Below, in pieces: positions 42,082 through 51,718 of a stretch of 64,000 bases of DNA. The DNA lies in NCBI RefSeq assembly GCF_000422705.1, contig NZ_AUGO01000006.1, positions 310,001 to 374,000 of the forward strand. Direction: 5' to 3'. A program made the translations under genes and the position numbers. Every line of letters begins with the position of its first letter. The first letter of the stretch is position 1. The stretch comes from Flavobacterium soli DSM 19725 (lineage in GTDB: Bacteria > Bacteroidota > Bacteroidia > Flavobacteriales > Flavobacteriaceae). Below the pieces are notes generated by a model, which searched no databases, was not told the origin of the DNA, and saw only the letters and a list, made by a program, of their open reading frames with translations.

Positions 42082-44505
42082 ATGAAAATATCCTATAACT
42101 GGTTAAAACAATTCATTAAAACCGACTGGAATTCCGAAGAAACATCTGCTTTATTGACTGATTTAGGTCTTGAAGTTGAAGCCGTTGAGAAATATCAATC
42201 TGTAAAAGGCGGATTGGAAGGAATTGTGGTAGGCCACGTTTTAACCTGTGTTCAACATCCAAATGCCGACCGATTAAAAGTTACAACCGTAGATTTAGGC
42301 GATGGAGTTCCTGTGCAAATTGTTTGTGGAGCGAGTAATGTAGCTGCCGGACAGAAAGTACCTGTTGCAACAATCGGAACGACTTTATACGATAAAGACG
42401 GTAATTCATTTGTAATTAAAAAAGGAAAAATCCGCGATCAGGAAAGCCACGGAATGATTTGTGCCGAAGATGAACTAGGACTCGGAACAAGTCATGACGG
42501 TATCATGATTTTGGATTCAGATTTAGCACCAGGAACTCCAGCTTCAAAAGTATTTAATATCGAAAATGATGAAGTTTTTGAAATTGGCTTGACGCCTAAT
42601 CGTGCCGATGCCATGAGCCACATGGGTGTCGCAAGAGATTTAAGGGCTGGATTATTGCAGAAAAATATCTCAACCGAATTAATAACGCCATCGGTTTCAA
42701 ATTTTAGGATCGATAAGCGAATTTTAAAGATGGACGTTTCGGTTCAAGATTCAAAGTTGGCTCCGAGATATTGCGGGATTACGATTTCAAATATTACGGT
42801 TAAACCTTCACCTCAATGGCTGCAAAACCGTTTGAAAGCAATTGGTTTGACACCAAAAAATAATATTGTGGACGTTACCAATTATGTTTTACATGAATTA
42901 GGACAACCACTTCACGCCTTTGATGCATCAAAAATAAAAGGAAATAAAGTAATTGTAAAAACTGTTGAAGCTGGAACAAAATTTACAACCCTTGACGATG
43001 TAGAGCGAACTTTACACGAAGAGGATTTGATGATTTGTGACGAAAATGGTCCAATGTGTTTCGCAGGTGTTTTCGGAGGAAAAAACTCTGGCGTTACCGA
43101 AACCACAAGTTCTATCTTTTTGGAAAGTGCTTATTTTAATCCAGTTACGATTAGAAAAACAGCAAAAAGACATACTTTGAGTACGGATGCTTCTTTTAGA
43201 TTTGAAAGAGGAATTGATCCAACGATTACGGAATATGCTTTGAAAAGAGCTGCTATTTTGATTTTGGAAGTTGCAGGAGGCGAAATCACTTCGGATGTAG
43301 TAGATATTTATCCGAAAAAATTAGAAGATTTTTCAGTGGTTTTGAATTTCAATAAAACTGCAAAAATCATAGGTCAGGAATTACCAAAGGAAACTATAAA
43401 AAAGATTTTGGCTTCGCTTGACATCAAAATTAATAGTGTTTCAGATGTTGGTTTGGGATTAACGATTCCAGCCTACAGAGTTGATGTTCAACGAGAAATT
43501 GATGTTATCGAGGAAATATTAAGGGTTTATGGATACAATAACATTAATTTTTCTAAAAAATTTAATGCTTCTGTTTCCAATTCTCCACGAACAGAAGATT
43601 ATAAGGTTCAGAATATTGTTGCCAATCAATTGACTTCGGTTGGTTTCAATGAAATGATGGCCAATTCGCTTACCACTCCAGATTATGTGGAACTGTCGGA
43701 GAAATTGAATGCTGATTTTAATGTAATAATGTTGAATCCTTTAAGTAAGGATCTATCAGCAATGCGACAATCTTTATTATTTTCAGGTTTGGAAGCCATC
43801 TCTTTTAACATCAACAGAAGAAATGCTGATTTGAAATTATTCGAATTCGGAAAATCCTACCATAAATTTCCTTCTGGATATGAAGAACACAAGCATTTGA
43901 CACTGTTCATTACTGGAAATAGATTGGCAGAAAGTTGGACAAACACTCAAAAAGTATCGGATTTCTTTTTATTTAAAGGATATGTAAATGCCATTCTTTC
44001 AAGATTAGGAATTGAGAAAACGCAAAATAAACCAGTTGAATCGGATGTTTTTGCTGAAGGTGTTGCAGTAGTTTTAGGAAATGAAACGATTGTTGAATTC
44101 GGGACCATCAAAAAATCAATAGCAAAAGAATTCGATATTAAACAAGAAGTTTTCTATGCTGATTTTGATTGGAACAGAATTCTAAAATTAATTTCAAATA
44201 AAATCAAATTCACAGAAATCCCAAAATACCCAGAAGTTCGTCGTGATTTGGCACTTTTGGTAGATGAGAATATTCAATTTGATGCTATTTACAATATCGC
44301 AAGACAATCAGAAAAAGGATTATTGAAAGGCATCAATCTTTTTGATGTGTATCAAGGAAACAATCTGCCGGAAGGCAAAAAGTCTTATGCGGTAAGTTTT
44401 ACCATTCAAGATGCAACAAAAACATTAACTGATGTTCAGATTGATAAGATAATGAGTAAGTTACAGAAAAGCTTCGAAACAGAATTAGGAGCTGTTTTGA
44501 GATAG
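42082..44505 (+). CDS. pheT: Phenylalanine--tRNA ligase beta subunit
   Basis: Protein of 807 aa, full length. The start MKISYNWLKQF, the tRNA-binding OB domain (about 40-150; HPNADRLKVTTVDLG), the B3/B4 editing domain (SAYFNPVTIRKTAKRHTLSTDASFRF as separate parts, about 350-375), B5, the catalytic-like core, and the C-terminal ferredoxin-fold anticodon-binding domain (YPEVRRDLALLVDENI) are all seen. With PheS it charges tRNA-Phe; pheS is not in this window. It has its own promoter and terminator. Confidence 0.97.
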   Translation: MKISYNWLKQFIKTDWNSEETSALLTDLGLEVEAVEKYQSVKGGLEGIVVGHVLTCVQHPNADRLKVTTVDLGDGVPVQIVCGASNVAAGQKVPVATIGTTLYDKDGNSFVIKKGKIRDQESHGMICAEDELGLGTSHDGIMILDSDLAPGTPASKVFNIENDEVFEIGLTPNRADAMSHMGVARDLRAGLLQKNISTELITPSVSNFRIDKRILKMDVSVQDSKLAPRYCGITISNITVKPSPQWLQNRLKAIGLTPKNNIVDVTNYVLHELGQPLHAFDASKIKGNKVIVKTVEAGTKFTTLDDVERTLHEEDLMICDENGPMCFAGVFGGKNSGVTETTSSIFLESAYFNPVTIRKTAKRHTLSTDASFRFERGIDPTITEYALKRAAILILEVAGGEITSDVVDIYPKKLEDFSVVLNFNKTAKIIGQELPKETIKKILASLDIKINSVSDVGLGLTIPAYRVDVQREIDVIEEILRVYGYNNINFSKKFNASVSNSPRTEDYKVQNIVANQLTSVGFNEMMANSLTTPDYVELSEKLNADFNVIMLNPLSKDLSAMRQSLLFSGLEAISFNINRRNADLKLFEFGKSYHKFPSGYEEHKHLTLFITGNRLAESWTNTQKVSDFFLFKGYVNAILSRLGIEKTQNKPVESDVFAEGVAVVLGNETIVEFGTIKKSIAKEFDIKQEVFYADFDWNRILKLISNKIKFTEIPKYPEVRRDLALLVDENIQFDAIYNIARQSEKGLLKGINLFDVYQGNNLPEGKKSYAVSFTIQDATKTLTDVQIDKIMSKLQKSFETELGAVLR

Positions 44506-44533
44506 TTCACTATTCAAAGATAATTTATAAATT

Positions 44534-44565
44534 AGAAAGAGGCCTTAATAGCCTCTTTCTTTTTG
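44534..44565 (+). terminator. Terminator of pheT
   Basis: AGAAAGAGGC (44534-44543) pairs perfectly with GCCTCTTTCT (44551-44560), followed by a T-tract. Confidence 0.85.
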
Positions 44566-44595
44566 TAACATGTAACAATAATCAACCAAATCCAA

Positions 44596-45162
44596 CTATC
44601 CTTTTGGAGTAACTACAGCATCAATAACATGAATCACACCATTAGATTGGTTTACATCAGCAATTGTAACTTTTGCTTTTCCTCCATTTTCATCAGATAT
44701 ATATAAATCTTTTCCTTCCATCCAAGCAGTTAACTTTCCACCTTGAACGGTTGTCAATGTTGCTTTTCCGTTTCCAGATTTGATTGCTTTTGCAATATCC
44801 GAAGCATTCATTTTTCCTGCTACAACATGATAGGTCAAAACAGATTGTAACATTGCTTTATTTTCGGGTTTCAATAATGTTTCAACAGTTCCTTTCGGTA
44901 ATTTATCAAAAGCTGCATTTGTAGGAGCGAATACCGTAAATGGACCTTTTCCCTGCAAAGTCTCAACCAAACCAGCGGCTTTTGCAGCTGCCACTAAAGT
45001 CGTGTGGTCTTTTGAATTTACAGCATTTTCAACAATATTTTTTGAAGGATACATTGGAGCTCCTCCAACGGTTACAGTTTTTTCTTTTTGAGCCAATACT
45101 GAAGTACCAGTCATCATTGTAATAGCTAAAATTGAAGCGGATAAAATTTTGGTGATTTTCAT
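44596..45162 (-). CDS. Secreted fasciclin-domain protein
   Basis: Protein of 188 aa with a signal peptide (about 1-24, ending SVLAQ) and one FAS1 domain (about 42-186). The FAS1 H1 and H2 boxes are visible as GPFTVFAPTNAAFDKLP and NGVIHVIDAVV. FAS1 proteins mediate adhesion or bind small ligands at the cell surface. It is a single gene facing the pheT terminator. Confidence 0.9.
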   Translation of the reverse strand: MKITKILSASILAITMMTGTSVLAQKEKTVTVGGAPMYPSKNIVENAVNSKDHTTLVAAAKAAGLVETLQGKGPFTVFAPTNAAFDKLPKGTVETLLKPENKAMLQSVLTYHVVAGKMNASDIAKAIKSGNGKATLTTVQGGKLTAWMEGKDLYISDENGGKAKVTIADVNQSNGVIHVIDAVVTPKG

Positions 45163-45264
45163 AATAATTTATTTTTAAAGTTTTATAAATGCATTTACGC
45201 CATAACTCAAACTTTGGTTTTAGCAGTTAATTTCTTTAACAATAAATTATAATTTAGTCCACAA

Positions 45265-45294
45265 AAAAAGCCCCGTATTTCTACGAGGCTTTTT
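45265..45294 (-). terminator. Terminator of rpsA
   Basis: GCC-C-CGT (45270-45276) pairs with ACG-A-GGC (45283-45289) with one mismatch, flanked by A and T tracts. It lies 20 bases after the rpsA stop on the minus strand. Confidence 0.75.
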
Positions 45295-45313
45295 ATATTT
45301 AGATTAAGAAAGA

Positions 45314-47092
45314 TTAGTTTCCTCCTTTTTCCATTTTAGCTTTCAATTCAGCAAGAATATCATTATTATCTCCTAATGTAGATGCAGAAGCATTGTTGTT
45401 AGATGATGAATTGTTGTTATTCTCTGTTTGAGCTTTCACGTTTTTCTCTTCTTCTTCACGGAAGATCGCAGTGTGAGAAGCTACAACTCTTTTGAATTCT
45501 TTATTGAACTCGATTACTTTGAATTCAGCTGAGTCACCTTTTTTCAATTTTTTACCGTCTTCTTTTTCAAGGTGACGAGTTGGAATAAAAGCAACAACAT
45601 CTTCTCCAAATTCTACAGTAGCTCCTTTGTCAACGATTTCAGAGATTTCACCTGTGTGGATAGTTCCAACTGCGAAAGCATCTTCATGTTTGTCCCAAGG
45701 ATTAGCAGTAGTTTGTTTGTGACCTAAAGATAATTTACGTCCGTCAACATCTAATTCTAATACTACAACGTCAAGTTTTTCTCCAACGTTTACAAATTCA
45801 GATGGATGTTTGATTTTCTTAGTCCAAGATAAGTCAGAGATATAAATCAATCCGTCGATACCTTCTTCTAATTCTACGAAAATTCCAAAGTTTGTAAAGT
45901 TTCTAACGATACCTGTGTGTTTAGAACCAACTGGGTATTTAGAAGTGATATCAGTCCATGGATCTTGAGTCATTTGTTTGATACCCAATGACATTTTACG
46001 GTCATCTCTATCAAGAGTCAAGATTACAGCTTCTACTTCATCACCAACTTTTACGAAATCCTGAGCACTTCTCAAGTGAGTAGACCAAGACATTTCAGAA
46101 ACGTGGATCAAACCTTCAACACCTTCAGCAACTTCGATAAATGCACCGTAATCAGCGATTACAACTACTTTACCTTTTACTTTGTCACCAACTTTCAAGT
46201 CAGCACTCAAAGCATCCCATGGGTGAGCGTTCAATTGTTTCAAACCTAATTGGATTCTTGTTTTCTCATCATCGAAATCAAGGATAACAACATTCAATTT
46301 TTGGTCTAATTCAAGAACTTCACTTGGGTGGTTGATTCTTGACCAAGAAAGGTCAGTAATGTGAATCAATCCATCAACACCACCTAAGTCAATAAACACA
46401 CCATAAGAAGTAATGTTTTTAACAACACCTTCTAATACTTGTCCTTTTTGCAATTGACCGATGATTTCTTTTTTCTGTACTTCAATATCCGCTTCGATAA
46501 GCGCTTTGTGAGAAACAACAACGTTTTTAAATTCGTGGTTAATTTTCACAACTTTGAATTCCATCATTTTGTTTACGTAAACATCATAATCTCTAATTGG
46601 CTTAACATCAATTTGAGATCCTGGCAAGAAAGCTTCAATACCAAAAACGTCAACGATCATACCACCTTTAGTTCTGCATTTCACAAAACCATTAACGATT
46701 TCACCTGTTTCGTTAGCAGAGATAACTCTATCCCAAGCTTTGATAGTACGTGCTTTTCTGTGAGAAAGAACCAACTGACCTGTTTTATCCTCACGGATAT
46801 CAATCAATACTTCTACTTTGTCACCCACTTTCAAGTTCGGGTTGTAACGGAATTCGTTCAAAGAAATAACTCCCTCAGATTTAGCGTTGATATCAACGAT
46901 AGCATCTCTGTCAGTAATTCTTACAACAACACCTTCCACTACTTCTTCCTGATCAGTTGCTATAAAAGTTTTAGCTACTAATTCTTCAAATTCTAACAAG
47001 TTTTTCTCATCAACAGCATCAATACCTTCTTGGAAATTGTGCCAGTTAAAATTAGCTAAAAACTCTTCTTGTGATTTTAATTGTTCAGACAT
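45314..47092 (-). CDS. rpsA: 30S ribosomal protein S1
   Basis: Start chosen at ATG 47092 (MSEQLKSQEEFLANFNWHNF), giving 592 aa; the in-frame extension to 47218 has no S1 homology and is not credible. Six S1 RNA-binding domains follow one another, with repeat cores such as VKNITSYGVFIDLGGVDGLI and VRNFTNFGIFVELEEGIDGL. The C-terminal tail is Asn/Ser-rich. S1 brings mRNA to the 30S subunit. In Bacteroidota, where Shine-Dalgarno use is weak, it is likely to be important for initiation. Confidence 0.95.
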   Translation of the reverse strand: MSEQLKSQEEFLANFNWHNFQEGIDAVDEKNLLEFEELVAKTFIATDQEEVVEGVVVRITDRDAIVDINAKSEGVISLNEFRYNPNLKVGDKVEVLIDIREDKTGQLVLSHRKARTIKAWDRVISANETGEIVNGFVKCRTKGGMIVDVFGIEAFLPGSQIDVKPIRDYDVYVNKMMEFKVVKINHEFKNVVVSHKALIEADIEVQKKEIIGQLQKGQVLEGVVKNITSYGVFIDLGGVDGLIHITDLSWSRINHPSEVLELDQKLNVVILDFDDEKTRIQLGLKQLNAHPWDALSADLKVGDKVKGKVVVIADYGAFIEVAEGVEGLIHVSEMSWSTHLRSAQDFVKVGDEVEAVILTLDRDDRKMSLGIKQMTQDPWTDITSKYPVGSKHTGIVRNFTNFGIFVELEEGIDGLIYISDLSWTKKIKHPSEFVNVGEKLDVVVLELDVDGRKLSLGHKQTTANPWDKHEDAFAVGTIHTGEISEIVDKGATVEFGEDVVAFIPTRHLEKEDGKKLKKGDSAEFKVIEFNKEFKRVVASHTAIFREEEEKNVKAQTENNNNSSSNNNASASTLGDNNDILAELKAKMEKGGN

Positions 47093-47317
47093 TTGTTCTG
47101 ATAAAAATTTGTATTCTGTATTTTCTTGCGTTTCATGATGCGATAAGAAAAAAACAGAAGTTGTTTTACTTAAATATTTGATACCTAATGGAAACGCCTC
47201 CCGCCAAAAGGTGTGCAAAAGTAATAATAAATTTTAAATCTGCAAAATATTATAGTTTAGATTTTTAGGAGCGAAAGGCTTGTGCAAAAAATAATCCATT
47301 TTCCAGCCTTCCTTCCA

Positions 47318-47355
47318 AATCTTTTTGTTTTTAAAGAAAAAACAAAAAGGATTTT
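47318..47355. repeat. Dispersed flavobacterial hairpin repeat, copy 1
   Basis: AAATCTTTTTGTTTTT pairs with AAAAACAAAAAGGATTT around an AAAG loop, inside a longer unit with TCCCTCC and TGGGCTAG flanks (to about 47385). It is the reverse-complement relative of the unit at 52505-52610. Confidence 0.6.
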
Positions 47356-47429
47356 CCCTCCAGTCTGGGCTAGATGAATAACTTTAGGCTTCTATTAATC
47401 TTTTGGACTCAACTTTGTCTATAATGTTT

Positions 47430-47490
47430 CGCCCTTTCAGGGCTGAAACCATAACGGTTTGCGGGTTTGACAGGGAGTTGCAAAACCGTT
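47430..47490. repeat. REP-like intergenic element, fragment
   Basis: CGCCCTTTCAGGGCT (47430-47444), identical to the cores at 48791-48805 and 48865-48879, followed by the AACGGTTTGC / GCAAAACCGTT inverted repeat. Confidence 0.6.
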
Positions 47491-47502
47491 AACAGAAGTG
47501 TT

Positions 47503-48714
47503 TCAGAGTTTTGTTTTCATACCCCCTCCATCTATTATATATTCAAATCCTTTTTCAATGAACAAACCCTTTGTTTTATTAGAGTTTTTTTCTTGTCCAT
47601 GAGAAACGTCAATATTTATTAGTTTTCCATTGTAGTCTTTTTTGATGCTGTTATTAATAGTATGCCCAAATACTATTTTATTTGCTTGATAAAAGTTCAA
47701 AACATTATCTAATTCAATTTCTGATATTTTGTCATAATGCTTATAATCAATTGCTAAACCACGATACCAATAAATTCCTTCTCTACCAATCAAAAAATTA
47801 GCTTTTTCATTGTTTTCTGGCTCATTGTATAAATCTTTAAACCAGTTTTGTTTCGAAAGAGTATTGATCTCTGAAATTGATAAATTATGTTTTAAAATGT
47901 TTGGACTTAATCCTGCGTGAACAAAAATATAATTTCCTATTTTTTCAATTCCATTCTTTGACTGCAACCATTTCCCCAATTCTGTTTTATCGGAATACAT
48001 AAATTGAGTTGCCTTTTTCCAATCTTCTGTCTTGCCTATTAAGGTCGCAATCTTAATATATTTTTCATCATTATATTTAAACCGTCCTTGAAAATTAATA
48101 ATTTCATGATTTCCTAAAATATAATGAACTTTTCCACCTTGTTTTTCTGCCTGTTCTTCTAGTTTATAAATAAGCCAAAGAACTGGAACCACATTAGAAC
48201 CTCTGTCAACAAAATCTCCTGTCAAAACCAAATGCCCGTTACCAAATGTCCAGTTGTAATTTGTATCAATAATGTTATTATTAATTAGGAAACTTGAAAA
48301 TGCGTTGAAATTCCCTTCAATATCAGAAATCGCAATTAGTTTTTGAGGCATTAAATAAGTATCTGCATTTTTTTGAATCAAATCTTTTTTAAAGAAGTAG
48401 AATTTATCTAAATCTTTATTGTTTACTTGAACTAAAATTGAATCACTCTTTTTGTATCCTGCAGTTTTTACATTATTTAATGAATCAACACGATATACTA
48501 TTGAATCAATAATATAAGGTCCGTCTATTCCATTTAGCTTGACAATATGTTTCTTTTTATAAGAGAATTCGAATTCCCTATCTTCAAATAAAACTCTCAA
48601 TCCTGACCACGTAGAATGTGTTCCATCTTGGTATTCAATATTAATCCCAAAAATTAATAAAAAAAATAAAATTGAAGAAATAATTGTAATTGCTATAATC
48701 TTTAAAATTTTCAT
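47503..48714 (-). CDS. Membrane-anchored metallophosphatase (calcineurin-like)
   Basis: Protein of 403 aa with an N-terminal TM or signal anchor (about 6-25). The dimetal phosphoesterase motifs are present: SDIEGNF (D-x-E in place of the usual D-x-H), LTGDFVDRGSN (GDxxDRG), LGNHEI (GNHE), and later FVHAGLS and FGHT. This is the PPP/Ser-Thr phosphatase-like branch, probably periplasmic-facing. Its substrate is unknown. It stands alone, flanked on both sides by REP-like elements. Confidence 0.88.
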   Translation of the reverse strand: MKILKIIAITIISSILFFLLIFGINIEYQDGTHSTWSGLRVLFEDREFEFSYKKKHIVKLNGIDGPYIIDSIVYRVDSLNNVKTAGYKKSDSILVQVNNKDLDKFYFFKKDLIQKNADTYLMPQKLIAISDIEGNFNAFSSFLINNNIIDTNYNWTFGNGHLVLTGDFVDRGSNVVPVLWLIYKLEEQAEKQGGKVHYILGNHEIINFQGRFKYNDEKYIKIATLIGKTEDWKKATQFMYSDKTELGKWLQSKNGIEKIGNYIFVHAGLSPNILKHNLSISEINTLSKQNWFKDLYNEPENNEKANFLIGREGIYWYRGLAIDYKHYDKISEIELDNVLNFYQANKIVFGHTINNSIKKDYNGKLINIDVSHGQEKNSNKTKGLFIEKGFEYIIDGGGMKTKL

Positions 48715-48790
48715 TGTTGTTTTAATAACGGTTGTTTCATAATAGGTCAGCTAACTAATTTTTTAACTCATCTTTCATAGGCATTTGTGT

Positions 48791-48879
48791 CGCCCTTTCA
48801 GGGCTAGAATTCACGGACGTTTGATTCCATATTACATAGGGTTTTACCCTATGCTAAAATGTTTCGCCCTTTCAGGGCT
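48791..48879. repeat. REP-like intergenic element, composite
   Basis: Two copies of CGCCCTTTCAGGGCT (48791-48805, 48865-48879) flank a separate palindrome CATAGGG-TTTTA-CCCTATG (48835-48853). This arrangement is what I recognise as a common intergenic palindromic repeat in Bacteroidota. Confidence 0.7.
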
Positions 48880-48894
48880 ACCCAACAATTCTGG

Positions 48895-50139
48895 TTATTT
48901 CAACAAGAGTTCGAACAACTTTGGAGCTTCAAGTTTAGAATCATCCAAGATAAAATTCTTGTCATACAATTTCCAAGGAGAATTGGCAAAAAAGTATAAT
49001 TTGTTCCCGAAAACACTTGCCAAAGCTGGCTCGTTGAATTCATTTCTATTTTGGTCCAAAACAACAAAATCGATAATCTTGTTATTTTCTTGGTTTAATT
49101 GATACTGCACAATCCGAATTGGAGTAACACCATTGTGAATCGCAATCAATGAATTTTTATAAAAAACCAAACCATCAATTCCTTTTTTCGTTGCATTTTC
49201 AGGGAATTTCAACCAGGAATGGCTGTTGCTTTTCAAATCAATCATTACAATTCCCTTCAAATAATCGGCAATAAATAATTTCGTATAATTTTCATCAAAA
49301 GTAATTCCTTGCAAATTAAAAGCCTCATTTCGCAAATCTTTCCAAACCGAAATTGTATCATCCGATATTTTATAAATCAAAGGTTCTGCACTATCAGAAA
49401 CATAAACCTCATTATTTTTCCCTACAATCAAATCCCCAAAAACGTGATTTCCTTCAACGGAAAAGCGTTGCACTATCTTTTTTGTAGTAATATCAATTTT
49501 CAAAATCTCATTCTTCCCTTCCATTTCCTTGCTAAAATACTTCATTTCTGGAATTGCCGAAGTCGCCACCCATAAAAATTGCTCCTTTGCATCCACTTTC
49601 ATTGCAAAAACCGAATACTTCGCATCTACAAACCAATCACTGCATTTTCCTGAAGCCACATCAAACGAAACAATTTTCTTATTTCGAATACTCGAAGCCA
49701 GCCAAAGTTTTTTATTTGAAATGCACAAAACACTTTCAGGATGCAAATCCTTTTCTGAAAGACTAACTTTAAATTTAGATTGCGTAATGGTTTTATTCTG
49801 TGAAGCTTTCAACTCTTTTATAAGTTGGAAACCTTTTAAATTTCTCAAGGACTCAAAATCGGCATCATCTTCAAAAGCAACGGTATTATTTGCCAAAATC
49901 ATCTGCCTTAAAACAGAAAAAGCCTCAGTACTTTTCCCATTCAAGGCAAAAGCTGAGGCTAAATTATAAGTAAAGGTTGGATGTGCTGGTCTGATACTGT
50001 CCAATTGCTGAGTCAGTTTCAAAAACAAAGCATAGTCCTTGTTTTGATAGGCTTCAACACTTTTATTGTAAACAGCTTTGGTTTGCGAAAATCCAGAAAT
50101 TCCGATTAATAGTAAAAGTAAAAATTTATATTTTATCAT
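48895..50139 (-). CDS. Secreted TPR plus beta-propeller protein (SMP-30/NHL-like)
   Basis: Protein of 414 aa with a signal peptide (about 1-18, MIKYKFLLLLLIGISGFS). Residues 20-110 are TPR-like helices. Residues 125-400 form repeated four-strand units such as KLWLASSIRNKKIVSFDV, NNEVYVSDSAEPLIYKI and KLFIADYLKGIVMID, the pattern of a six-bladed propeller of the NHL or gluconolactonase-like group. A role in binding at the cell surface is possible; no catalytic residues can be assigned. Confidence 0.78.
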   Translation of the reverse strand: MIKYKFLLLLLIGISGFSQTKAVYNKSVEAYQNKDYALFLKLTQQLDSIRPAHPTFTYNLASAFALNGKSTEAFSVLRQMILANNTVAFEDDADFESLRNLKGFQLIKELKASQNKTITQSKFKVSLSEKDLHPESVLCISNKKLWLASSIRNKKIVSFDVASGKCSDWFVDAKYSVFAMKVDAKEQFLWVATSAIPEMKYFSKEMEGKNEILKIDITTKKIVQRFSVEGNHVFGDLIVGKNNEVYVSDSAEPLIYKISDDTISVWKDLRNEAFNLQGITFDENYTKLFIADYLKGIVMIDLKSNSHSWLKFPENATKKGIDGLVFYKNSLIAIHNGVTPIRIVQYQLNQENNKIIDFVVLDQNRNEFNEPALASVFGNKLYFFANSPWKLYDKNFILDDSKLEAPKLFELLLK

Positions 50140-50164
50140 TATTTCCGAATTTAAAATTAAAATT

Positions 50165-51490
50165 TTAGTGACTTACCGTTTCCACATCTTTTGGATCATG
50201 CTTGTGCTTGAATAAAAAGGCAAAGGCAATTGCAATAATCAAAGCATAAATTGCAAATGATAGCCAGATATTGTGCCAATCTTTTATCCCGTCTTGCGTA
50301 AAATATTTATCAATTGCATAACCACTTATTTTACTTCCCAAATAAGCACCAACACCATTGGTCATCATCATGAATAATCCTTGTGCAGAAGAACGAATCT
50401 TAGAGTCTGTTGTAGTTTCTACAAATAAAGATCCTGAAATATTGAAGAAGTCAAACGCCATACCATAAACAATGCATGAAAGGATAATCATCCACAAACC
50501 TCCCATCGGGTCTCCATAGGCAAATAACCCAAAACGCAAAACCCATGCAATCATAGAAAATAACATCACTTGCTTTATTCCAAATCGTTTCAAAAAGAAA
50601 GGGATTGCTAATATAAATAAGGTTTCAGAAACTTGAGAAATAGACATGATGATGGTTGAATATTCCACCACAAACGAATTTGCATATTCTGGTATTTTGG
50701 CAAAATCATTTAAAAAAGCATCGCCATACATATTAGTAAGCTGTAATGCCCCACCTAAAAACATGGAGAACACAAAAAAGAGTGCCATTTTATAGGACTT
50801 AAACAATTTAAACGCGTTTAAACCCAATTGCTCCACAAAACTTGCATCTTGTGAAATTGATTTCTGTGGAGGGCATTTTGGTAAGGTGAAGGAATAAATT
50901 CCTAACAAAATTGCAACAACTGCTGCAATATAAAATTGATTTGCATAAATTGGATTTCCTGAAATGTTGGATATAGCCGTACCAATACTTAATCCAAAAC
51001 TTTCAAAAATTTGAGGCGGAGTTGGCGAACTGAATACATTTGTGATCCACATGGCGACAATAAAACCTATTGTTCCCCAAACGCGAATTGGAGGAAAAAC
51101 CTTTATCACATCATAATTGTTGTTTTTCAAAATCGTGTAGGCTATCGAGTTTGACAAGGAAATGGTTGGCATATAACAAATCATTGCTCCAAAAATGATA
51201 TAATATAAAATATTTGGATCATTAACTTCTGGAACATAAAACAAAAATAGTCCATACAAAATATGCAGAATTCCATAAAGCTTTTCAGCATTAACCCATT
51301 TATCTGCTATAATTCCCGTAAGTGCAGGCATAAATAATGACGACAAACCAAGTGTAGAAAATATGGCTCCAAATTCGGCTCCAGTCCATCCTTTTGCATT
51401 AAAGCAATAAGTTCCAATCGTGATTAGCCAAGCTCCCCAAACAAAAAACTGTAGAAAACTCATTAAAGTCAATCTGCTTTTTATGCTCAT
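50165..51490 (-). CDS. Nucleoside permease-like MFS transporter
   Basis: Protein of 441 aa with 12 TM helices. The opening LTLMSFLQFFVWGAWLITIG and the middle FPPIRVWGTIGFIVAMWITN are those of the NupG/nucleoside:H+ symporter family (NHS) of the MFS. It should import nucleosides across the inner membrane. It runs in the same direction as the propeller-protein gene, 25 bases upstream of it. Confidence 0.85.
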   Translation of the reverse strand: MSIKSRLTLMSFLQFFVWGAWLITIGTYCFNAKGWTGAEFGAIFSTLGLSSLFMPALTGIIADKWVNAEKLYGILHILYGLFLFYVPEVNDPNILYYIIFGAMICYMPTISLSNSIAYTILKNNNYDVIKVFPPIRVWGTIGFIVAMWITNVFSSPTPPQIFESFGLSIGTAISNISGNPIYANQFYIAAVVAILLGIYSFTLPKCPPQKSISQDASFVEQLGLNAFKLFKSYKMALFFVFSMFLGGALQLTNMYGDAFLNDFAKIPEYANSFVVEYSTIIMSISQVSETLFILAIPFFLKRFGIKQVMLFSMIAWVLRFGLFAYGDPMGGLWMIILSCIVYGMAFDFFNISGSLFVETTTDSKIRSSAQGLFMMMTNGVGAYLGSKISGYAIDKYFTQDGIKDWHNIWLSFAIYALIIAIAFAFLFKHKHDPKDVETVSH

Positions 51491-51718
51491 AAGAAAATTT
51501 TGTATTTATGTTTTTTGAAAATTTTACAGCCCGTAAATCTACTATTAAAAATGAAAATAACAAATTAATTAAAAAAATTGAAAAATTTGAAAGTTTATAC
51601 CATTTTACAGCAGCAAAATAAATTGATTCGAAATTTTAAATGTACTCATTTAAAAAACCTCAAAGACTTTATTTAATTCGATTCTTGAATGGGATAATAA
51701 TAATTTCGTAGAAAATGA

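Larger units (their letters stand above)
47093..47502. other. Gene-free stretch with rpsA leader and two kinds of repeat
   Basis: About 410 bases with no credible gene. The first ~130 bases are the rpsA leader region. Then come a dispersed hairpin repeat (about 47290-47385) and a REP-like fragment CGCCCTTTCAGGGCT (47430-47444), followed by the inverted repeat AACGGTTTGC (47453-47462) / GCAAAACCGTT (47480-47490). Confidence 0.7.

Noticed and set aside
46439..46981. 180-aa frame antisense to rpsA
   Set aside because: It is a shadow of the highly conserved S1 coding sequence, low-complexity Asn/Phe-rich, with no domain.
47093..47218. N-terminal extension of ribosomal protein S1
   Set aside because: The extra 42 residues have no S1 similarity; MSEQLKSQEEF at 47092 is the usual flavobacterial start.
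48791..48879. CRISPR-like repeat
   Set aside because: Only two exact 15-bp cores with one palindromic spacer and no cas genes; it is a REP-like element.
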